Origin: Pseudomonas anguilliseptica
GTDB taxonomy: Bacteria > Pseudomonadota > Gammaproteobacteria > Pseudomonadales > Pseudomonadaceae
Reading direction: 5' to 3'
Length of the DNA stretch: 64,000 nt
Assembly (NCBI RefSeq): GCF_900105355.1
Contig: NZ_FNSC01000001.1
Span: 496,001 to 560,000, forward strand
Part shown: piece by piece, positions 35,973 to 45,778 of the stretch
Layout of the letters: every line of letters starts with the position of its first letter
How positions within the stretch are numbered: position 1 is the first letter of the stretch
Translations under genes and position numbers: made by a program
The notes under the pieces: generated by a model
Seen by the model: only the letters and a program-made list of their open reading frames with translations
What the model was told of the DNA's origin: nothing
Databases searched by the model: none

Positions 35973-38170
35973 TTAAACCGGGTAGTAGCCGAAACGGCTC
36001 AGCGGCAAGCGACGAATGCGCTGGCCCGATGCGGCGAACAGGGCGTTGACCAGGGCCGGACCGATCAACGCAGTACCGGCCTCGCCAACGCCACCCGGCG
36101 CTTCCAGACTCGGCAGCAGGTGCACCTCCACCGCCGGCGCTTCGCTGATACGCAGCTGCCTATAGTTGTGGAAGTTGGTCTGCTGCACCTGGCCGTTTTC
36201 GATGAGGATTTCGTTGAACAGCGAGGCGGACAGGCCGAACAGCGTGCCGCCCTCGATCTGCGCCTTAACCGAGGTCGGGTTAGTCGCAAAGCCGCAATCC
36301 ACCACACTGACCAGGCGCTTGATGCGTATGCCCAAGTCGCCCTGCATCTCCAGTTCAACCAGGGTCGCCACATAGCTGCCGAACACCGCACTGACCGCCA
36401 CCCCACGGCCCTGCCCTGCGGGCAACGGCTTATTCCAGTCAGTCTTTTCGGCCAGCAAACGCAGCACCGCCTGGGCACGTGGCTGCTCCGCCATCAGCTC
36501 CATGCGGTAGGCAACCGGGTCGGCCTTGGCGTTGTGCGCCAGCTCATCAATAAAACACTCCAGGGCATAGGTGCCACGCAGCGGGCCCACGCCGCGCCAC
36601 CAGGACACGGGCACAACGCTCGGCTCCCGGCGGATATAACGAACCTGCAAATGCGCCAGGCTGTAGATGGGCTCTACCGCCACTTCCACGGCATCGGCAT
36701 CGGCATCCACGCCATTGGGTGGCAAGCTGCCGACATAACGGGCGAGAATCGAGGCGCCGGCGATGCGGTGCTCCCAACCCAGCGGCCGTCCCTGCTCGTC
36801 GAGGGCGGCCTGCATACGGTCGGCGTAAAGCGGCCGGTAAAGGTCGTGGGTCATGTCCTCCTCACGGCTCCAGATCAGCTTGATCGGGTAAGCAACCAGG
36901 CGTGCGATGGCCACCGCCTGGGTGATGAAATCAAACTCCAGACGCCGACCGAATGCGCCACCGACCAGCTGGTTGTGCACCTGGATTTTTTCCACGGGCA
37001 ACCCGGTGACTTGGGCCGCCGTCTGCTGGGCGAACACCGGCACTTGGGTGCCGACCCACAGCTCGCAGGCATCTTTACGCACATGGGCCACGCAGCTCAT
37101 GGGCTCAAGCGGTGAATGGGACAACAGCGCCTGCTCGTAAACCGCCTCGTACTGGCTGGCCGATTGCTGCTTGGCTTGTTCAATGTCGCCAGTGCGCTTA
37201 GCGACCACGCCATCACGGCTACTGGCCGCGAGCAGCTCCTGGTCCAACTGCGCTGAACCAATCGCGGCATGTGGGCCGAGGTCCCACTCGTTTTCAGCGC
37301 CCTGATGGCCTGCTGACAGGCCCAGAAGTTGCTCGCGGTGACGGCCACGGCATTGTCCAGGCGCACGATGTCGCGCACCCCAGGCCCCCGTCGCGCCGCA
37401 GTATCATCAACGTTGAGCAGCAGCCCGCCATACACCGGACAGGTGATACTGGAGGCCACCAGCATGCCGGGGATTTGCAGGTCGATGGTAAAGCGCGCCT
37501 TGCCGTTGACCTTCGCGGGCGTATCCAGGCGCTGCGCGGGGGTGCCCAGTAACTTGAACTGCTCGGGGGTTTTCAGTGGCACTGCGTCGGGCAATGGCAG
37601 CGTCGCAGCCGCCTCGACCAAGTCGCCATAGCCCGCCTGCAGGCCATTGGGGCCAAACACCTGGCCGTTCTGCGCATGGCACAGGCTCGGCGCGACGCGC
37701 CATTGCAGAGCAGCCGCCTGGATCAACAGGATCCGCGCCGTAGCGCCCGCCCGACGCAGCGGCTCCCAGGTAACACGAGTAGAAGTCGAACCACCGGTGG
37801 CCTGAAACTGCATCAGGCTGTCGGTATACAGCGCCGAGTTCGGTGGCGCTTCCTGGATCACCACCTGATCCAGGGGCACTTCCAGCTCCTCGGCGACCAT
37901 CATGGCAATACCGGTTTGCGCACCCTGGCCCATTTCAATTTTCGGCGAGATCACCGTGACCACGCCATCGGGGCCCACCCGCACAAAGGCACCGTAACCC
38001 TCAGCTGAGCGATCACCAAGCCGACCTGTCGCCGCCGCCTCGGCGGCTGCGCTTTTAGACACCAACGGCGGTAGCCAGGTACTCAACACCAAGCCGCCGA
38101 GGGCGATACCGCTGCCCTGCAAGAGGCGGCGACGGGACATATCAACAGTCATTTCGTTAGTCTTTTTCAT
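35973..38170 (-). pseudogene. Molybdopterin-binding hydroxylase subunit (IorB-like), frameshifted
   Basis: An isoquinoline/aldehyde oxidoreductase beta-subunit type protein. The N-terminus has a twin-arginine signal (SRRRLLQGSGIALGGLVLS), then cofactor-binding repeats (IEMGQGAQTGIAMMVAEEL; GGAFGRRLEFDFI; PVSWWRGVG). At about 37288-37291 one base is missing: the frame leaves ...QQAIRALKT, while the expected EWDLGPHAAIGSAQLDQELL is in the next frame. Adding 1 nt gives 733 codons (732 residues), normal for the family. The enzyme would hydroxylate aldehydes or N-heterocycles using MCD cofactor. A sequencing error cannot be excluded. Confidence 0.88.
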
Positions 38171-38171
38171 C

Positions 38172-38633
38172 TCACGCCTCCTCTACACGGCCAACACTGT
38201 GAATGGCCGTGCGAATCCGGGTGTAGGTGGCGCAGCGGCACAGATTGCCCGCCATGGCGGCATCAATCGCCTGGTCGTCAGGCTTCGGCTGGCTCTGCAG
38301 CAGCGCCGTGGCGGCCATGATCTGCCCTGATTGGCAGTAACCGCATTGCACCACCTCATGCGCCAGCCAGGCCTGCTGCACGGCTTGGCCCACGGCCGTC
38401 TCGCCGATGGCCTCAATGGTGGTGATCGAACGCCCCGCTACAGCGGAAATCGGCGTCACGCATGAACGTATCGGCTGGCCATCGAGGTGCACGGTGCACA
38501 CGCCGCACTGGGCAATGCCACAGCCATATTTGGTTCCGGTCAGGCCCAGTACATCGCGCAGGACCCATAGCAGAGGCATATCGGGGGCAACGTCAACCTG
38601 CTGCGACTGTCCGTTGATGATTAACGTTTGCAT
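38172..38633 (-). CDS. 2Fe-2S subunit of molybdenum hydroxylase (IorA-like)
   Basis: A 153-residue protein with two 2Fe-2S clusters: the plant-type set CGIAQCGVC...C (about residues 40-62) and the CO-dehydrogenase-type set CGYCQSG...CRC (about 100-137). It passes electrons from the molybdenum centre to the cytochrome. The start at 38633 has AGAGGA upstream. It lies 1 nt before the molybdopterin subunit gene and is the first gene of the minus-strand operon. It has no signal peptide and would be exported with its Tat-targeted partner. Confidence 0.9.
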   Translation of the reverse strand: MQTLIINGQSQQVDVAPDMPLLWVLRDVLGLTGTKYGCGIAQCGVCTVHLDGQPIRSCVTPISAVAGRSITTIEAIGETAVGQAVQQAWLAHEVVQCGYCQSGQIMAATALLQSQPKPDDQAIDAAMAGNLCRCATYTRIRTAIHSVGRVEEA

Positions 38634-38732
38634 GTTATTTCCTCTGCCTAAAGTGTTAATGCCGACAACCTTGGTTATCGCTTTGATCATGTGGGTGCGC
38701 TACGTGACGCAGACTAAAACAGCTTCATGCCC

Positions 38733-38975
38733 TCACGAATTAATCCGCCTTAAACGGGCAACCAGCCACCCGGCCAGTGGGAAGGAGATAAGCTGGGTGA
38801 CAGGCACCAATACCAGCACTTCCACCAATACCATTAGCGGAAAACTCAAATCACGGGTCAGCGGGGCCAACACACTCAGCACCAATAAGAGTGTTGGGTA
38901 TAACCCCAGACAGCCCACCACTACACGCCAGAACATGGCGTTTATTTGATGCGAGCGCTTGCTGGGTGTATGCAT
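38733..38975 (-). CDS. DUF2798-type small membrane protein
   Basis: An 80-residue protein with two hydrophobic segments (FWRVVVGCLGLYPTLLLVLSVLAPL and FPLMVLVEVLVLVPVTQLISFPLAGWLVARL), the form of DUF2798 proteins. The start at 38975 is preceded by AGAG; a start at 38993 would add six residues. It lies between the hydroxylase operon and the CurA-like gene, on the same strand, about 100 bp from each. Function unknown. Confidence 0.7.
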   Translation of the reverse strand: MHTPSKRSHQINAMFWRVVVGCLGLYPTLLLVLSVLAPLTRDLSFPLMVLVEVLVLVPVTQLISFPLAGWLVARLRRINS

Positions 38976-39023
38976 AAAAATCTCTGCAGGCATTGCCTGT
39001 AACTTAGCGGCCTGGATCTTTTA

Positions 39024-39062
39024 AATAAAAAAACCCTGCCAGCAAGGAGCTTGAGCTGGCAG
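39024..39062 (-). terminator. Terminator of the CurA-like gene
   Basis: CTGCCAGC (39036-39043) and GCTGGCAG (39055-39062) form an 8-bp stem with an 11-nt loop; on the minus strand it is followed by GGTTTTTTTATTT. It lies 34 nt past the gene's stop. Confidence 0.88.
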
Positions 39063-39095
39063 AGCACGAACCATGGTCATTCCAACGCCAGACAA

Positions 39096-40130
39096 TCAGT
39101 CGTGACCGACGCGAACCACCAACTTGCCAAAATTACGGCCCTCGAGAAGCCCGATAAAGGCCATAGGCGCCTCTTCCAAGCCGCTCACTAATTCCTCGCG
39201 ATACTTGATCTGACCCTGTGCAAACCAGCTCGACATCTCGTTAAAGAATTCGTCGTAGCGGTGCGCGTGATCATCAAAAATAATAAAACCCTGCACATGA
39301 ATGCGCTTACGCAGAATGGCGCCCATCAAAGACGGCAAGCGATCTGGCCCGCTGGGTAAGGCGGTGTCGTTGTAGTGCGCGACGATGCCGCAGACCGGCA
39401 CCCGCGCCTTGGTATTGAGCAGCGGCAGCACCGCCTCGAAGACCTTGCCACCGACATTCTCGAAGTAGACATCGATACCCGCCGGGCAGGCCTTGGCCAG
39501 TTGCTCGGCGAAGTCCGGCGCACGGTGATCGAGGCAGGCATCAAAGCCCAGCACCTCGACGGCATACCGGCACTTTTCCGCGCCGCCGGCGACGCCGACC
39601 ACATGGCAGCCCTTGATTTTGCCGATCTGCCCGACAGTCGCGCCGACCGGCCCGGTAGCAGCCGCCACCACCAGTGTTTCGCCCGCCTGCGGCCGGCCAA
39701 TATCGAGCAAGCCCATATACGCGGTGAAGCCCGGCATACCAAAGATGCCCAAGGCATAAGAGGGCTGTGCCGGCGACTCGCCCAGCGCGGTCAGGTCACT
39801 GCCATCGGACAACGCATAGTCCTGCCAGCCAGCAAAGGACAGCACCCAGTCACCGACCTTGTAGGCCGGGTTTTTCGAAGCCTCCACACGGCATACAGTG
39901 CCACCCACCATCACCCCGCCGATTTCCACCGGCGGCGCATAGGACGGCGCATCACTCATGCGGCCGCGCATGTAAGGGTCGAGCGACAGGTAGACGGTAC
40001 GCAGCAGCACCTGCCCTTCTGCAGGCTCAGGAATAGGGCTTTGCTCAATGCGGAAATTCGCCTCGACAGGCGCACCGTGCGGGCGCGAGGCCAGAACAAC
40101 GCGTCGATTGATTTGCTTTGACTGGGGCAT
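39096..40130 (-). CDS. curA: NADPH-dependent alkenal/curcumin reductase-like MDR enzyme
   Basis: A 344-residue zinc-independent medium-chain reductase of the CurA/leukotriene B4 dehydrogenase type: VYLSLDPYMRGRMSD near the N-terminus, the NADP motif VVAAATGPVGATVGQIGKIKGCHVVGVAG, and DVYFENVGGKVFEAVLPLLN. These enzymes reduce the C=C of enones and 2-alkenals. The start at 40130 has AGGAG 7 nt upstream. A NemR-like site lies 52 bp upstream, which fits electrophile detoxification. Confidence 0.88.
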   Translation of the reverse strand: MPQSKQINRRVVLASRPHGAPVEANFRIEQSPIPEPAEGQVLLRTVYLSLDPYMRGRMSDAPSYAPPVEIGGVMVGGTVCRVEASKNPAYKVGDWVLSFAGWQDYALSDGSDLTALGESPAQPSYALGIFGMPGFTAYMGLLDIGRPQAGETLVVAAATGPVGATVGQIGKIKGCHVVGVAGGAEKCRYAVEVLGFDACLDHRAPDFAEQLAKACPAGIDVYFENVGGKVFEAVLPLLNTKARVPVCGIVAHYNDTALPSGPDRLPSLMGAILRKRIHVQGFIIFDDHAHRYDEFFNEMSSWFAQGQIKYREELVSGLEEAPMAFIGLLEGRNFGKLVVRVGHD

Positions 40131-40182
40131 ATGCAAACTCCTGGCTGATGTTGAAGAAATGGTTGTCTCGGAGCAGATGAAT

Positions 40183-40197
40183 TAGACCAGTCGGCTA
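40183..40197. promoter_or_regulatory. NemR-like operator site C
   Basis: TAGACCAGTCGGCTA differs at one base from site D. It lies between the TetR gene and the CurA-like gene, 52 bp upstream of the latter's start. Confidence 0.7.
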
Positions 40198-40242
40198 TTA
40201 AGCCGATAAAAAAAGCCCACCAACTGTTGGGCAGTCTCGCCA

Positions 40243-40836
40243 CTAGGTGTTGTCAGAGGCCAACATGGTCTGGGTCGTGTCCATGGCGTTTTCCAGCGAC
40301 CGACTATTACGGTGCAGCTTGCTCAGCAGGCTGGCGCCGAGCCACAGCTGATAAAGGGCCGTCGCCGTGCGGTAAGCATCGCCTGGCGGCAGGGAACCGT
40401 CTTGCTGGCCCTGCGCAATGCAGTCAGCGATCCGCACAATGATTTGATCGGCGCCATCGCGCAGCGTGAGGCGCATGGACTCAGAGAGATCCGCCACCTC
40501 AGCGCTCAGCTTCACCACCAGGCACTTCTGCTCATCGCAGGGCTCGCAGTAGCTGTCCAGCCACTTCTGCCAATAGCCCATCAGCCGTTCGCGGGCCGTG
40601 TTGCCCGTGACGGCGAAGCGCTCGTCCATGTTCGCCAGATAAGTGCGAAAGTAATCCTCGAGCAAGGACTGGCCGTACTGCTCTTTGGATTTGAAGTAAT
40701 GGTAGAACGAGCCTTTCGGCACGCTGGCGGCCTGCAAAATCTCGTTAAGGCCCACACCTGTGAAGCCCTTCACCACCATCATGCGGTGGCCGGTGTCGAG
40801 TAAATGCTGGCGCGTGTCATCGTAGTTTTGCTTCAT
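40243..40836 (-). CDS. nemR: NemR-like TetR family repressor
   Basis: A 197-residue TetR regulator. The HTH is at about residues 25-50 (GFTGVGLNEILQAASVPKGSFYHYFKSKE). The ligand part contains CLVVKLSAEVADLSESMR, close to NemR of E. coli, where the cysteine at the equivalent place (here C105) senses reactive electrophiles and bleach. Two further cysteines (C97, C100) are near. The gene stands between the CurA-like and GST genes, with an operator-like site 21 bp upstream of its start, suggesting autoregulation. The symbol is a family-level assignment. Confidence 0.82.
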   Translation of the reverse strand: MKQNYDDTRQHLLDTGHRMMVVKGFTGVGLNEILQAASVPKGSFYHYFKSKEQYGQSLLEDYFRTYLANMDERFAVTGNTARERLMGYWQKWLDSYCEPCDEQKCLVVKLSAEVADLSESMRLTLRDGADQIIVRIADCIAQGQQDGSLPPGDAYRTATALYQLWLGASLLSKLHRNSRSLENAMDTTQTMLASDNT

Positions 40837-40857
40837 CGGGGCAGGCTACCAATAAAT

Positions 40858-40872
40858 TAGACCAGTCGTCTA
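40858..40872. promoter_or_regulatory. NemR-like operator site D
   Basis: TAGACCAGTCGTCTA, with perfect 5-bp arms, 21 bp upstream of the regulator's ATG in the divergent nemR/gst region. Confidence 0.75.
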
Positions 40873-41002
40873 TTTTGAATATCAACGCTCTACTATACCA
40901 ACACTCCACCTCGGCCACCCAGGCCAAACCGCAATGCAACCCGCCGACAGCAGAGGCTACTCCGCAAAAAAGCGCTACGCTTCGAGCATACCCTTTCAAT
41001 AG

Positions 41003-41017
41003 TAGACCAGTTGACTA
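41003..41017. promoter_or_regulatory. NemR-like operator site E
   Basis: TAGACCAGTTGACTA differs from site D at two positions. It is 91 bp upstream of the glutathione S-transferase start. Confidence 0.6.
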
Positions 41018-41108
41018 CTGGGCGCGTAGCATCCATCTAGAACACGCCAATTACCAATCACACATCAGCGCGCCATATGCACGATGCGCCCCAAACGGAG
41101 CCACACCG

Positions 41109-41729
41109 ATGATCAAACTTCACCACCTGAATGCCTCACGCTCAATTCGCATCCTCTGGCTACTGGAGGAAATCGGTGAGCCCTATGAGCTCATCAAGTA
41201 CACGCGCGATGCAAAAACCCACTTGGCCCCCGCTTCACTAAAGGCCATCCATCCGCTCGGCAAATCGCCGGTGATTGAACTAGACGGGCAGGTTATTGCC
41301 GAGTCTGGCGCGATGGTGGAAGTGCTGATTAAGCGCCTGGCGCCTCACTTGGCACCTGCTGAAGGTTCAGCTGCATACATTGATTACCTGACGTGGATTC
41401 ACTTTGCAGAAAGCTCTGCCATGCTGCCTTTTCTACTGAAAATATTTAATCAGTATGAAACCCAGTCAGGCACCGACCTGAAGTTTCTAAACGCCTACGC
41501 GGAGACTGAATTCAACAAGGTGTTTGCCCATATCAACAACCACCTTGAAGGTCGGAACTTTCTGGTAGAAGAGCGCCTGACCGGCGCGGACTTTATGCTG
41601 GGCTTCGTCGTGCAGGAGGCACTGAATAACCTAAAAGGCGCACAGGCCTTCCCGCACATCGAACGCTATATCCGTAACCTGGAAAGCATCAGCAGCTACC
41701 AGCGCGCCCTGGCAAAAGAGCAAAACTGA
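41109..41729 (+). CDS. Glutathione S-transferase
   Basis: A 206-residue GST. The N-terminal thioredoxin-like half has HHLNASRSIRILWLLEEIGEPYELI and the glutathione-binding PLGKSPVIELDGQVIAESGAMVE (the ES motif). The helical C-terminal half has LTGADFMLGFVVQEA. It conjugates glutathione to electrophiles. It is divergent from the NemR-like gene, with operator-like sites between. Codons before 41109 have no GST similarity. No strong ribosome-binding site is seen. Confidence 0.9.
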   Translation: MIKLHHLNASRSIRILWLLEEIGEPYELIKYTRDAKTHLAPASLKAIHPLGKSPVIELDGQVIAESGAMVEVLIKRLAPHLAPAEGSAAYIDYLTWIHFAESSAMLPFLLKIFNQYETQSGTDLKFLNAYAETEFNKVFAHINNHLEGRNFLVEERLTGADFMLGFVVQEALNNLKGAQAFPHIERYIRNLESISSYQRALAKEQN

Positions 41730-41784
41730 AGCACCCCAAGTAAGGACGGCCTCGGCCGGCGCTGGCGTTAGGCGTTCACTTCTG

Positions 41785-41829
41785 CGTGTTAGTACCTGAG
41801 CCGAGCGCCTAGGCTCAGGTACTAACACG
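41785..41829. repeat. Perfect 18-bp inverted repeat between convergent genes
   Basis: CGTGTTAGTACCTGAGCC (41785-41802) is exactly complementary to 41812-41829, with a 9-nt loop. It lies between gst and mnmH, ending 2 nt before the mnmH stop codon. It may be a bidirectional terminator or an mRNA-end structure; there is no T-run on either side. Confidence 0.8.
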
Positions 41830-41831
41830 GC

Positions 41832-42929
41832 TTAGGCCTTTGCTTGACGCGCCTTCAGGTAGGCGATGACCGCAGCCTGGTCGCCGGCGAACTCAATACG
41901 CGCGGCCTTGCTGTCGCGCTGATAGGCGTACATCGGGTCGTAATACTCGCACAGCAGCCCGGCGATCCAGTCGCGATGCAGCTCAACCGCGCCACTGCGC
42001 TGTTCGTTCAGCGCCACTTGCATGATGGCCAGCAAGCGCTGGTAGCGTTCACCGCCCAGGCGCTTCTGGATATTGCTCAGACTTTGCAGCAGACGTTCGG
42101 CGTAGAGCCGAAAGCCCTCTTCCTCACCGTGCAAGGCAGTAAATTCGGCGCACAGATTGACCACGTAATCGCGCAGAATGCGCTCGACACGATCCTCGAA
42201 GGCATCCTCCAACCACACCAGCGGGTACTGCTGCATGCCCTGGTACAGCGCCAGCGGCACGGTGCAGCTGCCGACCATGCGCCCTTCGTCTTCCAGCACA
42301 AACTGCTCGGTGCCACGGGCGCGCTGCTTGAGCAGATCAATGGCCAAACGGTTTTCGAAGTCGATCTGCGCCGGCTGGCCGCTGGCGCGTTTGCCGAAGC
42401 TGGAGCCACGGTGGTTGGCGTGGCCTTCCAGATCCAAGCTGTTATCCAGCTGCACCAGCACGTCGGTCTTGCCGGTGCCGGTCAGGCCGCCGAGGATAAC
42501 GAAATCGCACTCGGCCACGGCTTGCTGGGTGGTTTCCAGCAAAAAGGTGCGCATCGCCTTGTAGCCACCGATTACCCGAGGATAGTCGATACCGGCTTCG
42601 GCCAGCCATTGCTGAGTGATCTGCGAACGCAGACCGCCGCGAAAGCAGTACAGATAGCCGTGCGGATTGGCCTTGGCGAACGCCGCCCAGGCCGCGACCC
42701 GCTCGGCCTTGACCTGTCCGCTGACCAGTTGGTGGCCGAGCGCGATGGCGGCGTCCTGGCCATGCTGCTTGTAGCAGGTGCCGACACGCTGGCGCTCGCT
42801 GTCATCCATCAGCGGCAGGTTGAGCACTCCGGGGAAGGCGCCCTTGCTGAACTCGACGGGCGCGCGGGCGTCCATCATCGGCAGATCATTGAGGAAGATG
42901 TCGCGGTAGTCGGCGGTGTTGTCGCGCAT
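41832..42929 (-). CDS. mnmH: tRNA 2-selenouridine synthase
   Basis: A 365-residue enzyme (also SelU/YbbB) with an N-terminal rhodanese domain carrying the active cysteine in [12 protein letters not shown] and a C-terminal P-loop domain ([16 protein letters not shown]). It replaces sulfur of 2-thiouridine at the wobble position of Lys, Glu and Gln tRNAs with selenium through a geranylated intermediate, using selenophosphate from SelD. Its start overlaps the selD stop (TGATG). Length is normal. Confidence 0.95.
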   Translation of the reverse strand: MRDNTADYRDIFLNDLPMMDARAPVEFSKGAFPGVLNLPLMDDSERQRVGTCYKQHGQDAAIALGHQLVSGQVKAERVAAWAAFAKANPHGYLYCFRGGLRSQITQQWLAEAGIDYPRVIGGYKAMRTFLLETTQQAVAECDFVILGGLTGTGKTDVLVQLDNSLDLEGHANHRGSSFGKRASGQPAQIDFENRLAIDLLKQRARGTEQFVLEDEGRMVGSCTVPLALYQGMQQYPLVWLEDAFEDRVERILRDYVVNLCAEFTALHGEEEGFRLYAERLLQSLSNIQKRLGGERYQRLLAIMQVALNEQRSGAVELHRDWIAGLLCEYYDPMYAYQRDSKAARIEFAGDQAAVIAYLKARQAKA

Positions 42930-43963
42930 CAGAGCACCTCTACCGCGTAGCGCTGTCGCGGGGCCAAACGGCCGATGGGTGCCAGGTTCAGGCCCAGCTC
43001 GGCGGCCACGGCGAGAAATTCTGCTTCGCCCTCAGGGGTGACCGCAACCAGCAGGCCGCCGCTGGTCTGCGGATCGCACAGCAGGTCACGCTGTGCGTCG
43101 CTGATGGGCGCAATCTTCTCGCCGTAGCTGTCGAAGTTGCGTAGGGTGCCGCCCGGCACGCAGCCCTCGGCCAGGTAGTAGTCGACCCCCGGCAGGCGCG
43201 GCACGGCGGCGTAGTCGAGCTGGGCAGTGAGATTGGCACCATCGGCCATCTCCACCAAATGACCGAGTAGGCCGAAGCCGGTGACGTCGGTCATCGCCGT
43301 AACCCCGGCCAACTTGCCGAAGCGCGAACCGGGTTTGTTCAGGGTGCACATCCAGTCGCGCGCCAGGCCGACATCCTCGGGACGCAGCTTGGCCTTCTTC
43401 TCGGCGGTGGTGAGGATGCCGATGCCCAACGGCTTGCTCAGGTACAACTTGCAGCCGGCTGTGGCGCTGTCGTTGCGCTTCATGTGCTGCTTGTTGACCA
43501 CGCCGGTGACGGCCAGGCCGAAGATCGGCTCCGGGGCGTCGATGGAATGCCCGCCGGCCAGCGGGATGCCGGCCTCGTCGCACACAGCGCGGCCGCCACG
43601 AATCACTTCACGAGCCACTTCCGGCGGCAGCAGGTTGACCGGCCAGCCGAGGATGGCGATGGCCATCAGCGGATCGCCGCCCATGGCGTAGATATCGCTG
43701 ATCGCGTTGGTGGCAGCGATGCGACCGAAGTCATAGGGATCATCGACAATCGGCATAAAGAAGTCGGTGGTCGACACCACCCCGCGCTCGTCGTCCAGGG
43801 CATACACCGCCGCATCATCACGCGAGGCATTGCCCACCCACAGCTTGGGGTCAAGGTTCTGTGCGCCGCTGCCGGCGAGAATCACCTCCAGCACCTTGGG
43901 CGAAATCTTGCAGCCGCAGCCGGCACCGTGGCTGTACTGGGTCAAACGGATCGGCTCGCTCAT
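42929..43963 (-). CDS. selD: Selenide, water dikinase (selenophosphate synthase)
   Basis: A 344-residue enzyme with the N-terminal catalytic [10 protein letters not shown] (Cys form, no selenocysteine), ATP-binding [30 protein letters not shown], and [18 protein letters not shown] and DPQTSGGLL motifs. It makes selenophosphate from selenide and ATP. It is coupled to mnmH and divergent from a putative selenate transporter, forming a selenium locus. Nothing here shows selA/selB, so tRNA modification is the use supported by the window. Confidence 0.95.
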   Translation of the reverse strand: MSEPIRLTQYSHGAGCGCKISPKVLEVILAGSGAQNLDPKLWVGNASRDDAAVYALDDERGVVSTTDFFMPIVDDPYDFGRIAATNAISDIYAMGGDPLMAIAILGWPVNLLPPEVAREVIRGGRAVCDEAGIPLAGGHSIDAPEPIFGLAVTGVVNKQHMKRNDSATAGCKLYLSKPLGIGILTTAEKKAKLRPEDVGLARDWMCTLNKPGSRFGKLAGVTAMTDVTGFGLLGHLVEMADGANLTAQLDYAAVPRLPGVDYYLAEGCVPGGTLRNFDSYGEKIAPISDAQRDLLCDPQTSGGLLVAVTPEGEAEFLAVAAELGLNLAPIGRLAPRQRYAVEVL

Positions 43964-44132
43964 CGGTCAGGCTCTCGGCAAATCGGAAACAGGCGCGGAT
44001 TCTAGCAAAGCTGGCCTTTAACACGGCGCCCCATATAATCGCGCCACGTCGACTACCCTGACTACGCGCAGCCCACTTGTTCTCGTGGCCTGTCATTTCG
44101 AACCTTTTCCGCTATTGAACCGGAGAATTTTC

Positions 44133-44984
44133 ATGCTCAAACGTACCCTGGCGCTCGCCGCCGGCTTTGCCCTTTCCCTGTCTGCCAGCCTGACCCATGC
44201 CACCGAAGTGCTCCGCGTCAGTGCCATTCCGGACGAAGCACCGACCGAACTGCTGCGCAAATTCAAACCGTTGGGCGCCTACCTGGAACAGCAACTGGGC
44301 ATGAAGGTCGAGTTCACCCCGGTCGCCGACTACCCCGCCGTGGTCGAAGCACTGGCCACCGACCGCCTGGACCTGGCCTGGCTCGGCGGTTTCACCTTCG
44401 TGCAAGTGCGCCTGAAGACCGGCAACGCCATGCCCCTGGTACAGCGCGAGCAGGATGCCCAGTTCACCAGCAAGTTCATCACCGCCAACCCGGATGTGAC
44501 CTCCCTGGCCGACCTCAAGGGCAAGACCTTTGCCTTCGGCTCGGTATCGTCCACCTCCGGCAGCCTGATGCCGCGCTATTTCATGCTGCAGGACGGTATC
44601 AAGCCGGAAAGCCACTTCAGCCGTGTTGGCTACTCTGGCGCGCATGACGCTACTGCTGCCTGGGTGCAGGCCGGCAAGGTCGATGGTGGCGTGCTCAACG
44701 CCAGTGTGTGGGACAAGCTGGTTGCCAGCGGCAAGGTCGATAGCAACAAGGTCAAGGTGTTCGCCACAACCCCGACTTACTACGACTACAACTGGACCGT
44801 GCGTGGCAGCCTCGACCCGGCCCTGGCCGAGAAGATCAAAGCCGCTTTCCTCGCCCTCGACCCGGCCGTTCCTGCGCACAAGGCGATTCTCGATCTGCAG
44901 GCCGCCAGCCGCTTTATCGAAACCTCGCCTGAGAACTACAAGGGCATCGAGGACGCTGCGCGCGCCGCTGACCTGCTGAAATGA
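44133..44984 (+). CDS. Putative selenate ABC transporter, periplasmic binding protein
   Basis: A 283-residue binding protein of the PhnD/phosphate-phosphonate type, with signal peptide [23 protein letters not shown]. Conserved parts are [42 protein letters not shown] and [19 protein letters not shown] closely related family beside selD is annotated as selenate-binding; that specificity is inferred from the neighbourhood, and phosphonate-like oxyanions remain possible. GGAG precedes the start at 44133. The stop overlaps the ATPase gene by 4 nt. Confidence 0.85.
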   Translation: MLKRTLALAAGFALSLSASLTHATEVLRVSAIPDEAPTELLRKFKPLGAYLEQQLGMKVEFTPVADYPAVVEALATDRLDLAWLGGFTFVQVRLKTGNAMPLVQREQDAQFTSKFITANPDVTSLADLKGKTFAFGSVSSTSGSLMPRYFMLQDGIKPESHFSRVGYSGAHDATAAWVQAGKVDGGVLNASVWDKLVASGKVDSNKVKVFATTPTYYDYNWTVRGSLDPALAEKIKAAFLALDPAVPAHKAILDLQAASRFIETSPENYKGIEDAARAADLLK

Positions 44985-45778
44985 CCCTGCGCCTGTCCGG
45001 CGCCAGCCTCAGCCACGGCAACGGAGTCCACGCCCTGAGCGGCGTGGATTTGCAAATCGCCGCAGGTGAGCGCGTCGCCATCATCGGCCCGTCCGGGGCC
45101 GGCAAGTCGAGCCTGCTCAACCTGCTGGCCACTGCGCTGCAACCCAGTGGAGGCGAACTGCAGGTGCTCGGCGAGCAGCCGTGGCAACTGTCCAGCCGCC
45201 AGCGTCAGCGCTTGCGTGCGCGCATCGGCCTGGTACACCAAGCGCCGCCACTGCCGGCACGCCAACGGGTGATCACTGCAGTGCTGGCTGGCAAGCTTGG
45301 CCAATGGAGCCTGGGCAAGAGCCTGCTGAATCTGCTGCACCCGCTGGATATCCCCGGTGCACGCCGTGAGCTGGCCAAGCTGGACCTGGCCGACAAGCTG
45401 TTTGCCCAGTGCCAGCAGCTTTCCGGAGGTCAGCTGCAGCGCGTCGGCATCGCCCGCGTGCTGTACCAGGCGCCAGAACTGCTGCTGGCCGACGAGCCGG
45501 TGTCAGCCATGGACCCGGTGCTGGCCGAACACACCCTCAACGTATTGTGTCGGCATGCCGAGCAGCATGGCGTGACCCTGGTCGCCAGCCTGCATGCGGT
45601 GGAACTGGCCCTGGCGCACTTCCCGCGCATCATCGGCCTGCGCGACGGGCGGATTCTCTTCGACCGCCCTGCCGACGAGGTCGATCAGGCGCAGCTCGAC
45701 GCCCTGTATGCCAATGAGCAACTGCTCTCGCCGCCCGTGCCCAGCGTGACCCTGAGCCTGCAGATTCCGCGATGCTAA
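44981..45778 (+). CDS. Putative selenate ABC transporter, ATP-binding protein
   Basis: A 265-residue ABC ATPase of the PhnC type: Walker [13 protein letters not shown], signature [15 protein letters not shown], Walker [14 protein letters not shown], and H-loop LHAVELAL. It energises import with the two permeases that follow. It overlaps both neighbours (4 nt and 7 nt). No membrane segment or substrate clue is present in the protein itself. Confidence 0.92.
   Translation: MTLRLSGASLSHGNGVHALSGVDLQIAAGERVAIIGPSGAGKSSLLNLLATALQPSGGELQVLGEQPWQLSSRQRQRLRARIGLVHQAPPLPARQRVITAVLAGKLGQWSLGKSLLNLLHPLDIPGARRELAKLDLADKLFAQCQQLSGGQLQRVGIARVLYQAPELLLADEPVSAMDPVLAEHTLNVLCRHAEQHGVTLVASLHAVELALAHFPRIIGLRDGRILFDRPADEVDQAQLDALYANEQLLSPPVPSVTLSLQIPRC

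Noticed and set aside
26696..41830. A genomic island integrated at the ssrA 3' end, bounded by a duplicate of that end
   Set aside because: The content looks accessory, but I found no second copy of the ssrA 3' sequence and no integrase gene in this stretch.
42929..43963. Selenocysteine-containing SelD
   Set aside because: The active-site position is a normal Cys codon and there is no in-frame TGA.
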